This document shows, one piece after another, positions 50,301 through 57,151 of a stretch of 64,000 bases of DNA (position 1 is the stretch's first letter; each line of letters begins with the position of its first letter). The stretch spans positions 1 to 64,000 of the forward strand of contig MERI01000058.1 in NCBI GenBank assembly GCA_001772005.1, read 5' to 3'. Origin of the DNA: Betaproteobacteria bacterium RIFCSPLOWO2_12_FULL_62_58. GTDB lineage: Bacteria > Pseudomonadota > Gammaproteobacteria > Burkholderiales > SG8-41. The position numbers were made by a program, and so were the translations under genes. The notes beneath the pieces are model-generated. The model had not been told where the DNA came from and did no database searches. It saw only the letters and a list, made by a program, of their open reading frames with translations.

Positions 50301-50559
50301 CATCAATCTCGAGGTGGCGCAGGGGCGGGACTTCGAGCGTGCAATCGTGCGCGCCGGCGCCACCCGCGCCAAGCCGATCATACTCACCGGCCTTGCGGCA
50401 ATGCTGGGGGCGCTATTCATTCTCGACGACCCGATCTTCAACGGGCTCGCGGTGTCGCTGCTGTTCGGGATCCTGGTTTCCACGCTGCTCACCCTGGTGG
50501 TGATCCCGGTGCTCTATTATGCGGCGAACCGGCGACGCTTTGCGGCGCCTCCCGCATAA
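47356..50559 (+). CDS. RND efflux permease
   Basis: A 1,067-residue RND pump, probably a trimer in the inner membrane using the proton gradient. It has 12 predicted TM helices, the first at residues 17-36. The TM4 proton-relay aspartates lie in IGILVDDAIVVVENIHRHRA, and two large periplasmic loops carry ASARDVEALVATPAEQVVA and DRIQALVRLYDTL. It lies outside the metal-specific CusA group by motif (no methionine cluster seen). With the adaptor it forms a tripartite pump that must borrow an outer-membrane factor. The substrate is unknown. The long antisense frame in the track is a shadow of this gene. Confidence 0.95.
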   Translation: MGISGRITRVFLESQLTPLIALAALLLGAVAVLVTPREEEPQINVTMANVFIPFPGASARDVEALVATPAEQVVAQISGIDHVYSVSQPGLAILTVQYKVGEDRIQALVRLYDTLYANRDWVPPELGVGEFIVKPVGIDDVPIVTLTLWTPDPARGAYELKQVANAAEIELKRVAGTRTVTTVGGAARSVRVLLDIERLNAFHVTANDVRGALLAANVALPSGHLTRDGHEVPVETGAFFASAGELARLVVGREAGRPVFLSDVARIEDGPEQPRHYVWFGPGAATQGAARGEFPAATIAVSKKPGENAVEVAQRVIARLAELRGTVIPEGVQVALTRNYGETANDKAQKLIQKLIFATLSVIALVWAALGRREAVIVGAAVLLTLAATLFASWAWGFTLNRVSLFALIFSIGILVDDAIVVVENIHRHRALSDAPLAALIPQAVDEVGGPTILATLTVIAALLPMAFVSGLMGPYMSPIPINASIGMLISLAIAFVITPWLALKLTSRTPAAAHAERTGDRPLRTFERLLVPFLDGARGRPRRRLLWIGTLAAIVLAVALAALQLVILKMLPFDNKSEFQVVVDMPAGTALEDTAQVLHEIGAYVATLPEVTDYQAYAGTAAPINFNGLVRQYYLRSGPTVGDMQVNLVDKHRRSRASHAIAVAARPGIGRIAQRYRARVKVVEVPPGPPVLAPIVAEIYGPDHAGQIAVAKYVRAAFAATADIVDIDDSSEADADKIVLRVDRTKAALMGVTQRDIVAAVGLVLGGENVTALRTGTAKYEVAVQVGMPPEQQHSLERVLHLNLRSDTGALIALSELVQPVTAQRDKAIYHKDLLPVVYVVGDMSGRLDSPLYGMFAIRDRIVGRALEQGGTLGEYFIKQPSDRYGGYALKWDGEWQVTYETFRDMGIAYAAGLILIYLLVVAQFRSYVTPLIIMAPIPLTVIGVMPGHALLGAQFTATSMIGMIALAGIIVRNSILLVDFINLEVAQGRDFERAIVRAGATRAKPIILTGLAAMLGALFILDDPIFNGLAVSLLFGILVSTLLTLVVIPVLYYAANRRRFAAPPA

Positions 50560-50580
50560 AGCGGTGCGGCGGTGACAAAA

Positions 50581-50612
50581 GCAAACGGGACGGCTCAAGC
50601 CGTCCCGTTTGC
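50581..50612. terminator. Intrinsic terminator between RND pump and porin genes
   Basis: A perfect 14-bp stem GCAAACGGGACGGC / GCCGTCCCGTTTGC with a TCAA loop. On the minus strand it is followed by TTTT, so it best serves the porin gene; it can also slow transcripts from the pump gene. Confidence 0.85.
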
Positions 50613-50637
50613 GGTGACAGCAGCGGAAAGAAGCGCG

Positions 50638-51963
50638 TTACATCTTCCAGCCGTAGGCGATGCCGAAGGAATTCTGGTACATCTTCAGCGACTCGGTGCC
50701 GAACGACCCCGGGAAGCCCATGCCATTGATCATTGTCGTGATCGCTGATGGGCCGGTCACGGTGTTGCTGAAGGCGTGCATGTAAGCGAACGTCAGCTCC
50801 CCGCTGGTCGAGGTCTTGTAGGTAAGACCTAAGGTCAGGTGCTTTTCGACCACGCCAGGCGCAAGGATGTTGAACGAGATGTCGTTCGCGGTGGTGCCGA
50901 ACGGCGCCTTGCCGTAATTAAATCCGCCGCGCAGGGTGAGTTCCTTGCTGTAGGCGTATTCCAGGCCGAGCTTGTAATAGGTCCGGTTTTGCCAGCTGAA
51001 CCCGGAGCCGCAGGCCGAGCCGAGCGGGCAGGCAAATGGGTTCACAATGCTGTTCAGTACGCCGTTCGAGATGGACGTGGTCTTGCCGTAATTGATGCGC
51101 TGCACGTCAAACGCGACCAGTACTGTCGGTGTGGCCTGGACCGCGATGCCGACGTTGTAGTTCTCGGGAATGTCGAACCCGCCCTGTTCGGCAAAGAGCC
51201 CGCGGTACTTGTCGAAATCGCTCATTGTCATCTTCGACGCATAGGCGGCGCCCAAGGTCACGGTATCCGACACCTTGCCCATCCAGCCGACGCGCACGCC
51301 CCAGCCGGTCGAGTGATCGTAGCCCTGGTTGGTGAGATTGGCCGGGGCGCTGCTGATCGGCGCAAAGGCTTGCAGGCCGTCGACCTTGAACCGCCTATAG
51401 CCGAGCAGCGGCGAGAGGCCAATGGAATGGCTCTGGTTCAGCTTGTAGGCCACGGTCGGCGCGACGATGAGCTCCATATAATCCACGCCCAGCTTGCCGC
51501 AGCCGAGCAGCATGTTGGCCTGTGCGGCGCCGCACGCCGCAAAGGGCGGGCCGGCGAGCGGGGTGTTGAAGTCGGTATTCATCCCGCCGTTGCCGTAAAC
51601 GCTCACGCCCAGCGACAGGTTGGGGTTGATCATTTTGTTGTAGCCGAATTCGGGGATCAGGAAGTAGCGGCTGTCGCTGTCGGCGCTGCCGTTGTAGAAG
51701 CCGCCGAACGCCGTTTCGCCCTGGCGCGATGCCGAGCGGCGCGGGCTGAACAGGTCGGCGCCGAAGTCGATGCGGTCGCCGACGAACACCATCTTGGCGG
51801 GGTTGACTGAACCGCCGAACGTATCGGACGCGACCGCGGTGGACGCACCGGCCATGCCTTTTGCTTTCAGGCCGTAGCCATGTGAGAAATAGCCGTTGGT
51901 CGCCGAGGCGAGGCCCGGCGTCAAGCATCCGGCGGCAAGTAGCCCGATCACAAGTTTGCGCAT
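50638..51963 (-). CDS. OmpP1/FadL-type outer-membrane transporter
   Basis: A 441-residue outer-membrane beta-barrel of the FadL/TodX family, which takes up long-chain fatty acids or aromatic hydrocarbons. A signal peptide (residues 1-21, LVIGLLAAGCLTPGLASA) is followed by the typical N-terminal hatch sequence TNGYFSHGYGLKAKGMAGAS, with NPAKM. The chain ends in aromatic WKM rather than a strict terminal Phe or Trp, which is still a plausible barrel end. Two ATG codons lie six bases apart; the second has better spacing to GGGGGAG. The gene faces away from the RND pair across a shared terminator. Confidence 0.92.
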   Translation of the reverse strand: MRKLVIGLLAAGCLTPGLASATNGYFSHGYGLKAKGMAGASTAVASDTFGGSVNPAKMVFVGDRIDFGADLFSPRRSASRQGETAFGGFYNGSADSDSRYFLIPEFGYNKMINPNLSLGVSVYGNGGMNTDFNTPLAGPPFAACGAAQANMLLGCGKLGVDYMELIVAPTVAYKLNQSHSIGLSPLLGYRRFKVDGLQAFAPISSAPANLTNQGYDHSTGWGVRVGWMGKVSDTVTLGAAYASKMTMSDFDKYRGLFAEQGGFDIPENYNVGIAVQATPTVLVAFDVQRINYGKTTSISNGVLNSIVNPFACPLGSACGSGFSWQNRTYYKLGLEYAYSKELTLRGGFNYGKAPFGTTANDISFNILAPGVVEKHLTLGLTYKTSTSGELTFAYMHAFSNTVTGPSAITTMINGMGFPGSFGTESLKMYQNSFGIAYGWKM

Positions 51964-52023
51964 TTGCATATGCTCCCCCTTTCTCCTTCAGTATGTAATT
52001 TCCGGCTGTTACCCCGGAACGCT

Positions 52024-52629
52024 TCAGATAAACAGGCTCACGTCGGCGTCCTTGGCCATGGGCAGGAAGGTCGCGGCGCCGCAATATTCCTTGACTTCCG
52101 GAATGAAGTCGTCGTGCGTGAAGCCGAACAGGTCGACCGTCATCTGACACCCGATCATATTGACGCCGGCCTCGATGCTCAGCGAGCGCAGCTCCGCTAC
52201 CTGTGCCACGCCGCTGTTCGTGATGGTTTGCTTCATGAGCACGGTGGCGAGCGATTCGAAGCCGGGGATCGTGGCCTGGACCAGGTTGGGGATATTCCAG
52301 TTGATGCCGCGAAACCACTTCGGTCCGAACGGCATTTTCATCGGCATGCCGGGGTTGCCGAGAGGACTCACCTTGAGGTGCGACAGATCCTTGCGCAGCA
52401 GTTGCAGCCCGTAGAAGGTGAAGAACACCGACACGTTCCAACCGAGCGCAGCTGCGGTCGAAGCGAGAATAAACGGGGGATAAGCCCAGTCGAGCGTGCC
52501 CTTGGTGGCGATGATCGTCATCGAGGGCGTTCTGGCCCGCTCGATTTCCTCGAGCTTTTTCGGCAGCAACACCTCGAGCCGTTCGTTGATGATCTGATCG
52601 ATGCGCGAAACGTCAATGCCTTCGGACAT
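52024..52629 (-). CDS. DsrE2-type sulfur carrier-like protein
   Basis: A 201-residue DsrE/DsrF/DrsH-like protein. The core starts SMTIIATKGTLDWAYPPFIL, has VSVFFTFYGLQLLRK and the conserved cysteine in NMIGCQMTVDLFGF, which can carry sulfane sulfur as a persulfide in this family. An N-terminal helical segment (residues 1-35) is typical of DsrE2A. The ATG has an excellent AAAGGAGG 7 bases upstream. Upstream are two copies of repeat A and then, facing the other way, the HdrD-like genes; DsrE2 and Hdr-like Fe-S proteins often occur together in sulfur metabolism, so a shared role is plausible. Confidence 0.88.
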   Translation of the reverse strand: MSEGIDVSRIDQIINERLEVLLPKKLEEIERARTPSMTIIATKGTLDWAYPPFILASTAAALGWNVSVFFTFYGLQLLRKDLSHLKVSPLGNPGMPMKMPFGPKWFRGINWNIPNLVQATIPGFESLATVLMKQTITNSGVAQVAELRSLSIEAGVNMIGCQMTVDLFGFTHDDFIPEVKEYCGAATFLPMAKDADVSLFI

Positions 52630-52661
52630 CGCGTACCTCCTTTTGCTCGTTACACCTTCGC

Positions 52662-52861
52662 CTAGCAGCCTGTCGGACTTAACAGTCCGTACAGGCTGCT
52701 AAAAGCAAAACCGGCCGACCATTCATAATAAACCCAGCCGAAGCGGTCGAATTTGAGGAAAAGCGCGGGTGAATTCGCATATCGGTCATCCTCTTCTGCA
52801 ATTCTCCTAGGGCCGGTTTTGCATTAGGAGTTTGTCGAGCCTAAGTCCGACAAACTCCTAG
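52662..52861. repeat. Repeat A, copy 6 (200 bp)
   Basis: Full length with CTAG at both ends, almost identical to copy 2 (8244-8443) through the centre. It lies between the DsrE2 gene and copy 7. Confidence 0.92.
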
Positions 52862-52988
52862 GCATTGGCGCGGCCCTTGTTTCCCAGACCGGTCCAGCCA
52901 AACTTTTAGTTAGTTTCACCAAATATTACAAAATTAGCAAGTAGTAATATGACACCTTTCCATGGCTCATTGGCGCAATCCGGGATGT
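52862..52988. other. AT-rich spacer between two repeat A copies
   Basis: These 127 bp are much richer in A and T than the rest of the window (for example CAAATATTACAAAATTAGC). It contains no ORF. It may carry the promoter of the DsrE2 gene or be the remains of another insertion. Confidence 0.4.
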
Positions 52989-53188
52989 GCAGCAGCCTGT
53001 CGGACTTAACAGTCCGTACAGGCTGCTAACAGCAAAACCGGCTGGCAATTCAAGAAAAACCCAGCCGAAGCGGCCGAATTTGCGGAAAAGCGCGGGTAAA
53101 TTTGCATATCTTTTATCCCCTTCCGCAATTCTCCTGGCGCCGGTTTTGCATTAGGAGTTTGTCGGGGCTAAGTCCGACAAACTCCTAG
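52989..53188. repeat. Repeat A, copy 7 (200 bp)
   Basis: Full length, in the same orientation as copy 6. The right end has CTAG; the left border reads GCAG in place of CTAG. Confidence 0.9.
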
Positions 53189-53264
53189 CTAATTCATCTA
53201 TACTCGGCCGCCTGTCAGCCCCGGCAAAACAGCACTACTTTTACCCAGACACCGGCGGAGGGGA

Positions 53265-53306
53265 TTGACGTGGATCAATAAAGCGCCCCATGGGTTGGAA
53301 TTAGAT
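53265..53306 (+). promoter_or_regulatory. FNR-type promoter of the Fe-S operon
   Basis: The box TTGACGTGGATCAA (53265-53278) is followed after 22 bp by TTAGAT. The first gene starts about 60 bp downstream. Confidence 0.68.
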
Positions 53307-53367
53307 AGCTCTGGTGCCGGTCCCCGGCGGGCACGCGTCTCTGGCCACGACCATGGAGGCGATGAAG

Positions 53368-53841
53368 ATGGATTTCCTGGAGTTTGCGCGAGGCCCTGCG
53401 CTATGGGTGTCGCTTGCGATCCTGCTGGCGGGCAGCGCGTGGCGGACCTGGCGGATATTCCGGCTCAAGGGAAAGCCGGATTTCTCCGAACCGCGCAGCA
53501 CCCGGCTCGCGGCGGGCGCGATCGGCACCGTTCTGAGCCGGATGATCCCGAAGCGGGAATTCCGCGACAGCACGACCCTGGCTACCAGCAACGCCTACAT
53601 TTATCACATCGGCCTCGCGATCGTTGTCTTCGGCTATCCGCCGCACATCATCTTCATCGAGCGGCTGACCGGCATCGCCTGGCCGCCATTGCCGGCGGCG
53701 CTGGTCTATTTCGCGGTCGCGGCCACTTTCGTGTCGCTGCTGATCTGGCTGCCGTTCGGCAAGCTCGCCCACGCTTTTCTGGTCTTCATTTCGCGCGGCA
53801 TGACGGGGGCCGCCTTTGCGCGCAGGGGAGCACGCACATGA
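53368..53841 (+). CDS. Small membrane subunit, NarI/HdrE-like
   Basis: A 157-residue inner-membrane protein with three predicted TM helices: residues 8-28 (ALWVSLAILLAGSAWRTW), 75-97 (IYHIGLAIVVFGYPPHIIFI) and 108-130 (LVYFAVAATFVSLLIWLPFG). Histidines at the ends of helices 2 and 3 (YHIG, PPHI, LAHAF) could bind heme b, as in NarI, DsrM and HdrE. It is shorter than those (five helices), so some ligands may be missing. ATG chosen for the GGAGG 8 bases upstream. The stop overlaps the start of the next gene (ATGA), so the two products are probably a complex. Confidence 0.78.
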   Translation: MDFLEFARGPALWVSLAILLAGSAWRTWRIFRLKGKPDFSEPRSTRLAAGAIGTVLSRMIPKREFRDSTTLATSNAYIYHIGLAIVVFGYPPHIIFIERLTGIAWPPLPAALVYFAVAATFVSLLIWLPFGKLAHAFLVFISRGMTGAAFARRGART

Positions 53842-55190
53842 GCGACATCAACGAACTGCACCCGCTGGAACTGGAGGCGCCGCGTTTCGGCATCAAGAAG
53901 CCGCCGGCGAGATTCGACAAGCAGGGCACGCGGGACGATGGGGAGCGTGTCAAGACCGCGCTCGATAGCTTCGTCAGGGATTTTTCCCGTACCACCGCCG
54001 CCTACATGGAAGCGTGCGTGCATTGCGGTCAGTGCGCCGAGGCTTGCCACTTCTACGTCACGACCCGGGATCCGAGATACACGCCGATCTGGAAGCTCGA
54101 ACCGTTCAAGCAGGCCTATTCGCGCGAGGCCGGGCCGTTCGCGTGGCTGTTCCGCACGTTCAACCTGAAGCCTGCGGTTACCATCGGGGAGCTCGAGGAA
54201 TGGCAGGAACTTATCTACGATTCCTGCACCCTGTGCGGCCGCTGCACCATGATCTGCCCGATGGGCATCGACATCGCGGCGCTGGTGGGGCTCGCGCGCC
54301 ACGGCATGTTCCAGGCGGGGCTGGTGCCGCACGAGTTGTGGGCGGTGGCGCAGCGCGCCGAGCGCGAAGGCAGCCCGCTGGGAGCCACGCCCAAGGTGCT
54401 CAAGGAGCGCATCGAGTGGCTGGCCGACGAGCACGACGTCGAGATTGCGCTCGACCAGGCCAAGGCCGACATTCTGGTCACGCTGTCCTCGATCGAGATC
54501 ATGAAGTATCCCCGGTCGATCGTCGCGGTCGCCAAAATTCTCAATCACATGGGCGCATCGTGGACGCTCTCCAGCGACGGATACGAGGCCACCAACTTCG
54601 GCATGCTGTCGGGCCATACGCAGTGGCAACGCGACATAAGCGTGAAGATGATCGAGGCCGCCATCGCCTGCGGGGCCAAGACGCTGATCCTGCCTGAATG
54701 CGGCCATGCCTACGGCGCGCTGCGCTGGGAGGGGGCCAATGTGTACGGCAGGCCGCTGCCGTTCAGCGTGCTGCACATCTCCGAGTTCCTCGCCGAGAAC
54801 GTTAAGAACGGCAGGATCAGACTGGAAAAGGTCGACAAATCGCTCACGTTCCACGACCCGTGCCAGGTATCGCGGCGCGGCGGCGCGACCCAGGCGCCGC
54901 GCGACGTGCTCGCCGCGCTTGGCGTCGAACTGCGCGAAATGCCTTCGACCGGAGACATGAACTGGTGCTGCGGAGGCGGGGGCGGCGTGGTGACGATACA
55001 CCGCGCCGACCCACTGCGTTACAAGGCGTTCGAGATCAAGATGCGGCAGGTCGAAGATACGCGCGCGGAGGTGCTCGCCACCACCTGCTCCAACTGCCGT
55101 CAGACTTTCGACGATGGCCAGGCGCATTACAAGTGGGACAAGCGGATGCACAGCCTGCTCGAGCTTGTGGCTGACAATCTCGCCGCATGA
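53838..55190 (+). CDS. HdrD/DsrK/GlpC-like Fe-S oxidoreductase
   Basis: A 450-residue iron-sulfur protein. Two 4Fe-4S clusters are bound by CVHCGQCAEACHFY (about residue 59) and CTLCGRCTMICPMG (about 133). The C-terminal half holds two Cys-rich CCG-type segments: ECGHAYGALRW and DPCQVSRRGG, then NWCCGGGGG and TTCSNCRQTF, which in HdrD and DsrK bind the catalytic cluster for disulfide or persulfide redox. With the membrane subunit it would pass electrons between the quinone pool and a soluble donor. The partner is unknown; nearby DsrE2 suggests sulfur. Controlled by the FNR-type promoter upstream. Confidence 0.9.
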   Translation: MSDINELHPLELEAPRFGIKKPPARFDKQGTRDDGERVKTALDSFVRDFSRTTAAYMEACVHCGQCAEACHFYVTTRDPRYTPIWKLEPFKQAYSREAGPFAWLFRTFNLKPAVTIGELEEWQELIYDSCTLCGRCTMICPMGIDIAALVGLARHGMFQAGLVPHELWAVAQRAEREGSPLGATPKVLKERIEWLADEHDVEIALDQAKADILVTLSSIEIMKYPRSIVAVAKILNHMGASWTLSSDGYEATNFGMLSGHTQWQRDISVKMIEAAIACGAKTLILPECGHAYGALRWEGANVYGRPLPFSVLHISEFLAENVKNGRIRLEKVDKSLTFHDPCQVSRRGGATQAPRDVLAALGVELREMPSTGDMNWCCGGGGGVVTIHRADPLRYKAFEIKMRQVEDTRAEVLATTCSNCRQTFDDGQAHYKWDKRMHSLLELVADNLAA

Positions 55191-55272
55191 CGGGCGCATT
55201 GCATCCCGGCAGCCTGTTGCCGCTGGGCGCGCGCCTGTGCCTGAATTTTGCCGGTCCGGCCCGTATCGAGGC

Positions 55273-55575
55273 TCAGCGCCGGCCGATGAGCATTCCGATC
55301 GCGAACGCGATGGCGGCCGCTACACCGACCGCCGACCATGGATGCTGGTGCACCGACTGGTCGACCGCGCGGGCGGCGACTTTCGCCTGTTCGGTGGCGG
55401 CGGCCTCCGCGCGCGATATCGCGACCTTCGCGTTCTGCAGCGCCAGCTGTGCCTTCCCGCGCGCCTCCGCAAGCTTCTCTCCGGTTTGCGCGGCGGTCGC
55501 CTTGATGAGTTCTTCCATATCGCCCATCAGGATCTTCATGTCCGTAACGATTTTTTCAGTGGGAACGGCGTTCAT
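55273..55575 (-). CDS. DUF883 (ElaB/YqjD-like) membrane-anchored protein
   Basis: A 100-residue protein. A long helix (residues 5-75, IVTDMKILMGDMEELIKATA, ARGKAQLALQNAKVAI) is followed by QHPWSAVGVAAAIAFAIGML, a C-terminal membrane anchor, and the GRR end. ElaB and YqjD bind ribosomes at the inner membrane in stationary phase, so it may work alongside the hibernation factor. Of four near ATG codons, the last was chosen, because it is 6 bases from AAGGAG. Its FNR-type promoter lies 50 bp upstream. Confidence 0.87.
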   Translation of the reverse strand: MNAVPTEKIVTDMKILMGDMEELIKATAAQTGEKLAEARGKAQLALQNAKVAISRAEAAATEQAKVAARAVDQSVHQHPWSAVGVAAAIAFAIGMLIGRR

Positions 55576-55621
55576 CATCATCTCCTTTACCATGCGGACC
55601 GCCAGCGGTCCGCGGTTTCCA

Positions 55622-55661
55622 TTTTAAGCGGGTCATAATCAGGACGCTTGATGCAGATCAA
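55622..55661 (-). promoter_or_regulatory. FNR-type promoter of the DUF883 gene
   Basis: The box TTGATCTGCATCAA (minus strand; 55648-55661) is followed after 20 bp by TTAAAA. Confidence 0.65.
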
Positions 55662-55692
55662 CCCCCGGTGCGGTCGGCCTCGCCGTTTCCCC

Positions 55693-55815
55693 ATCTTATC
55701 GAGCTTTACGTAACTTCGTTACGTCGCTCGATCCCTCACCCCCAACCCCTCTCCCAAGGGGCGAGGGGAGCGTCGAGCGAGTCCGGATTTGTCATCCGGT
55801 TTCGAAACGATCAAT
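55693..55815. repeat. Repeat B, copy 2
   Basis: Nearly identical to 5050-5170. One change gives a better palindrome here (TTACGTAACTTCGTTACG). It touches the stop codon of the nitroreductase gene. Confidence 0.8.
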
Positions 55816-56845
55816 AGATCAGAATATCTTCAATGGGACGCCGCGGCGTATGTTTGGCCGGAACGCCGCGCCCGATGCGCAGCAGGACTTGCGGGTAATA
55901 TTTATGTGCCGAGAGCCCGCCCAGCTTCGGACGCAGCGCCGGCACCTCGATCGGTTGGTTGAGAAACGACGCGTCGAAGCCATGCGCGGTGGCGACGAGC
56001 AGGACCCGTTGTAAGGCTTCTCCGGCGTTAAGCCATGCGAGAGGGTCGTCACGCGCCGTTCCCAGGCAGGCAAGCAACGGCGATCCGGTGGCCAAGTCAC
56101 TGTCGCGTGCCGCGACCCCGTTTCCGACATCGAAGGTGCGTACCAGATAGGCGATCGCCGGCGCCGTGAAATCGAGCAATTCGTTCACGCCTTTGGCATA
56201 ACCGGGAACGCCGTCTTTATCGCGGGCCGAGTGCAGCCATTGCGCGAGTTCCCTGCGGAACCGCGGATTGCTGAATTGGATGCGATCGCCCTCGGCGATC
56301 AGCAAGGCGACCGCTTTTTTGACGCGTGCGCTCTTGAAAAGAGCGAGCCACGCGCCTTCAAGGCGCGCCGCGTCCCGCAGTGCCGCCTCCAGGGCGGGCG
56401 GCGCCTCGCGCGGCTCGAAAGGTCCGCGGTTCGTGCAGCGGACGGGAATCGCGTTGAATAACTCGGTCCATCCACCGGGATGGAGTTTCGATGGGTCGAG
56501 GGTGACGCGGGCAAGAAGATCCGGTTGTCGGGGATCGGGGAACGGACGCGCCTCGCCGACGCAGCCGAAGTAGTACATGGCGGTGCGCAGGTTGAAGAGC
56601 GCCGCACCGCAACTGATCGCCAGCGCACGGCCATCAGGATCGACTACGCGCAGCGAACGCTTGCGGTCCGCGAACAGTTCGAGCGCTTCCCCTGTGACGC
56701 GAAATCGCCACGGCTGCGAATTGTGTATCGAAGGCGCGAGAAGCGCGTAATTCACCAGAAATTTGAATTGTTCCGCGTGCGTTCCTCTCTTCGGGAATGC
56801 GTCTTTCGGCACACGCCATGCGCTCAGATGGGTTTGCTCATTCAT
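55811..56845 (-). CDS. Acg-type nitroreductase-fold protein
   Basis: A 344-residue protein of the Acg family, nitroreductase-like FMN proteins. It shows NYALLAPSIHNSQPWRFRV near residue 38, ISCGAALFNLRTAMYYFG, WLNAGEALQRVLLVATAHGF and a C-terminal PQVLLRIGRG. In Mycobacterium tuberculosis the acg gene is strongly induced by hypoxia through DosR, and the protein binds FMN in a lidded site, possibly storing it. The start MNEQTHLSAW is chosen; the longer frame has no support. An FNR-type promoter with a near-perfect -10 stands before it, a parallel oxygen response. The stop lies in repeat B. Confidence 0.85.
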   Translation of the reverse strand: MNEQTHLSAWRVPKDAFPKRGTHAEQFKFLVNYALLAPSIHNSQPWRFRVTGEALELFADRKRSLRVVDPDGRALAISCGAALFNLRTAMYYFGCVGEARPFPDPRQPDLLARVTLDPSKLHPGGWTELFNAIPVRCTNRGPFEPREAPPALEAALRDAARLEGAWLALFKSARVKKAVALLIAEGDRIQFSNPRFRRELAQWLHSARDKDGVPGYAKGVNELLDFTAPAIAYLVRTFDVGNGVAARDSDLATGSPLLACLGTARDDPLAWLNAGEALQRVLLVATAHGFDASFLNQPIEVPALRPKLGGLSAHKYYPQVLLRIGRGVPAKHTPRRPIEDILIY

Positions 56846-56920
56846 TATCGGGACGGTGATGGCTGCGCGACGGCCGCGGTGCAATGAGTGGGGCGTATCG
56901 TTGCTCTGAGATCAATGAGA

Positions 56921-56962
56921 AGTATAAGAAGCGGTCGTCACTGACAGGTTGATCTAAATCAA
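56921..56962 (-). promoter_or_regulatory. FNR-type promoter of the Acg-type gene
   Basis: A perfect box TTGATTTAGATCAA (minus strand; 56949-56962) is followed after 22 bp by TATACT. It is among the best matches in the window. Confidence 0.8.
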
Positions 56963-57065
56963 GCCGCCACAACCCTGCGCCGCAGACTCCATAGCGCATG
57001 CCCCTTTTGCATTCCGGCGACAGGCGCTGCATACTGCAATACTTACCCGGTCCCGAGCTTCAGGC

Positions 57066-57094
57066 GGGAATTCCACGCGGCTCACCGCTATAAT
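57066..57094 (+). promoter_or_regulatory. Possible sigma-70 promoter of the sensor kinase gene
   Basis: A perfect TATAAT (57089-57094) lies about 55 bp before the kinase start. No good -35 hexamer is seen at 17 bp. Confidence 0.35.
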
Positions 57095-57151
57095 GCGCGC
57101 TGGGCAGCCGAACGAGGCGCCCGACTCTACACCGGATTGCCGGGGACGGTC

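Noticed and set aside
193-53188. Repeat A as a CRISPR array or insertion sequence
   Set aside because: Copies are far apart and 200 bp long, with no spacers and no transposase ORF; it fits a non-autonomous palindromic element.
56949-57150. The 56949 FNR box acting also on the sensor kinase gene
   Set aside because: On the plus strand no -10 is found 20-23 bp downstream; the kinase has its own TATAAT.
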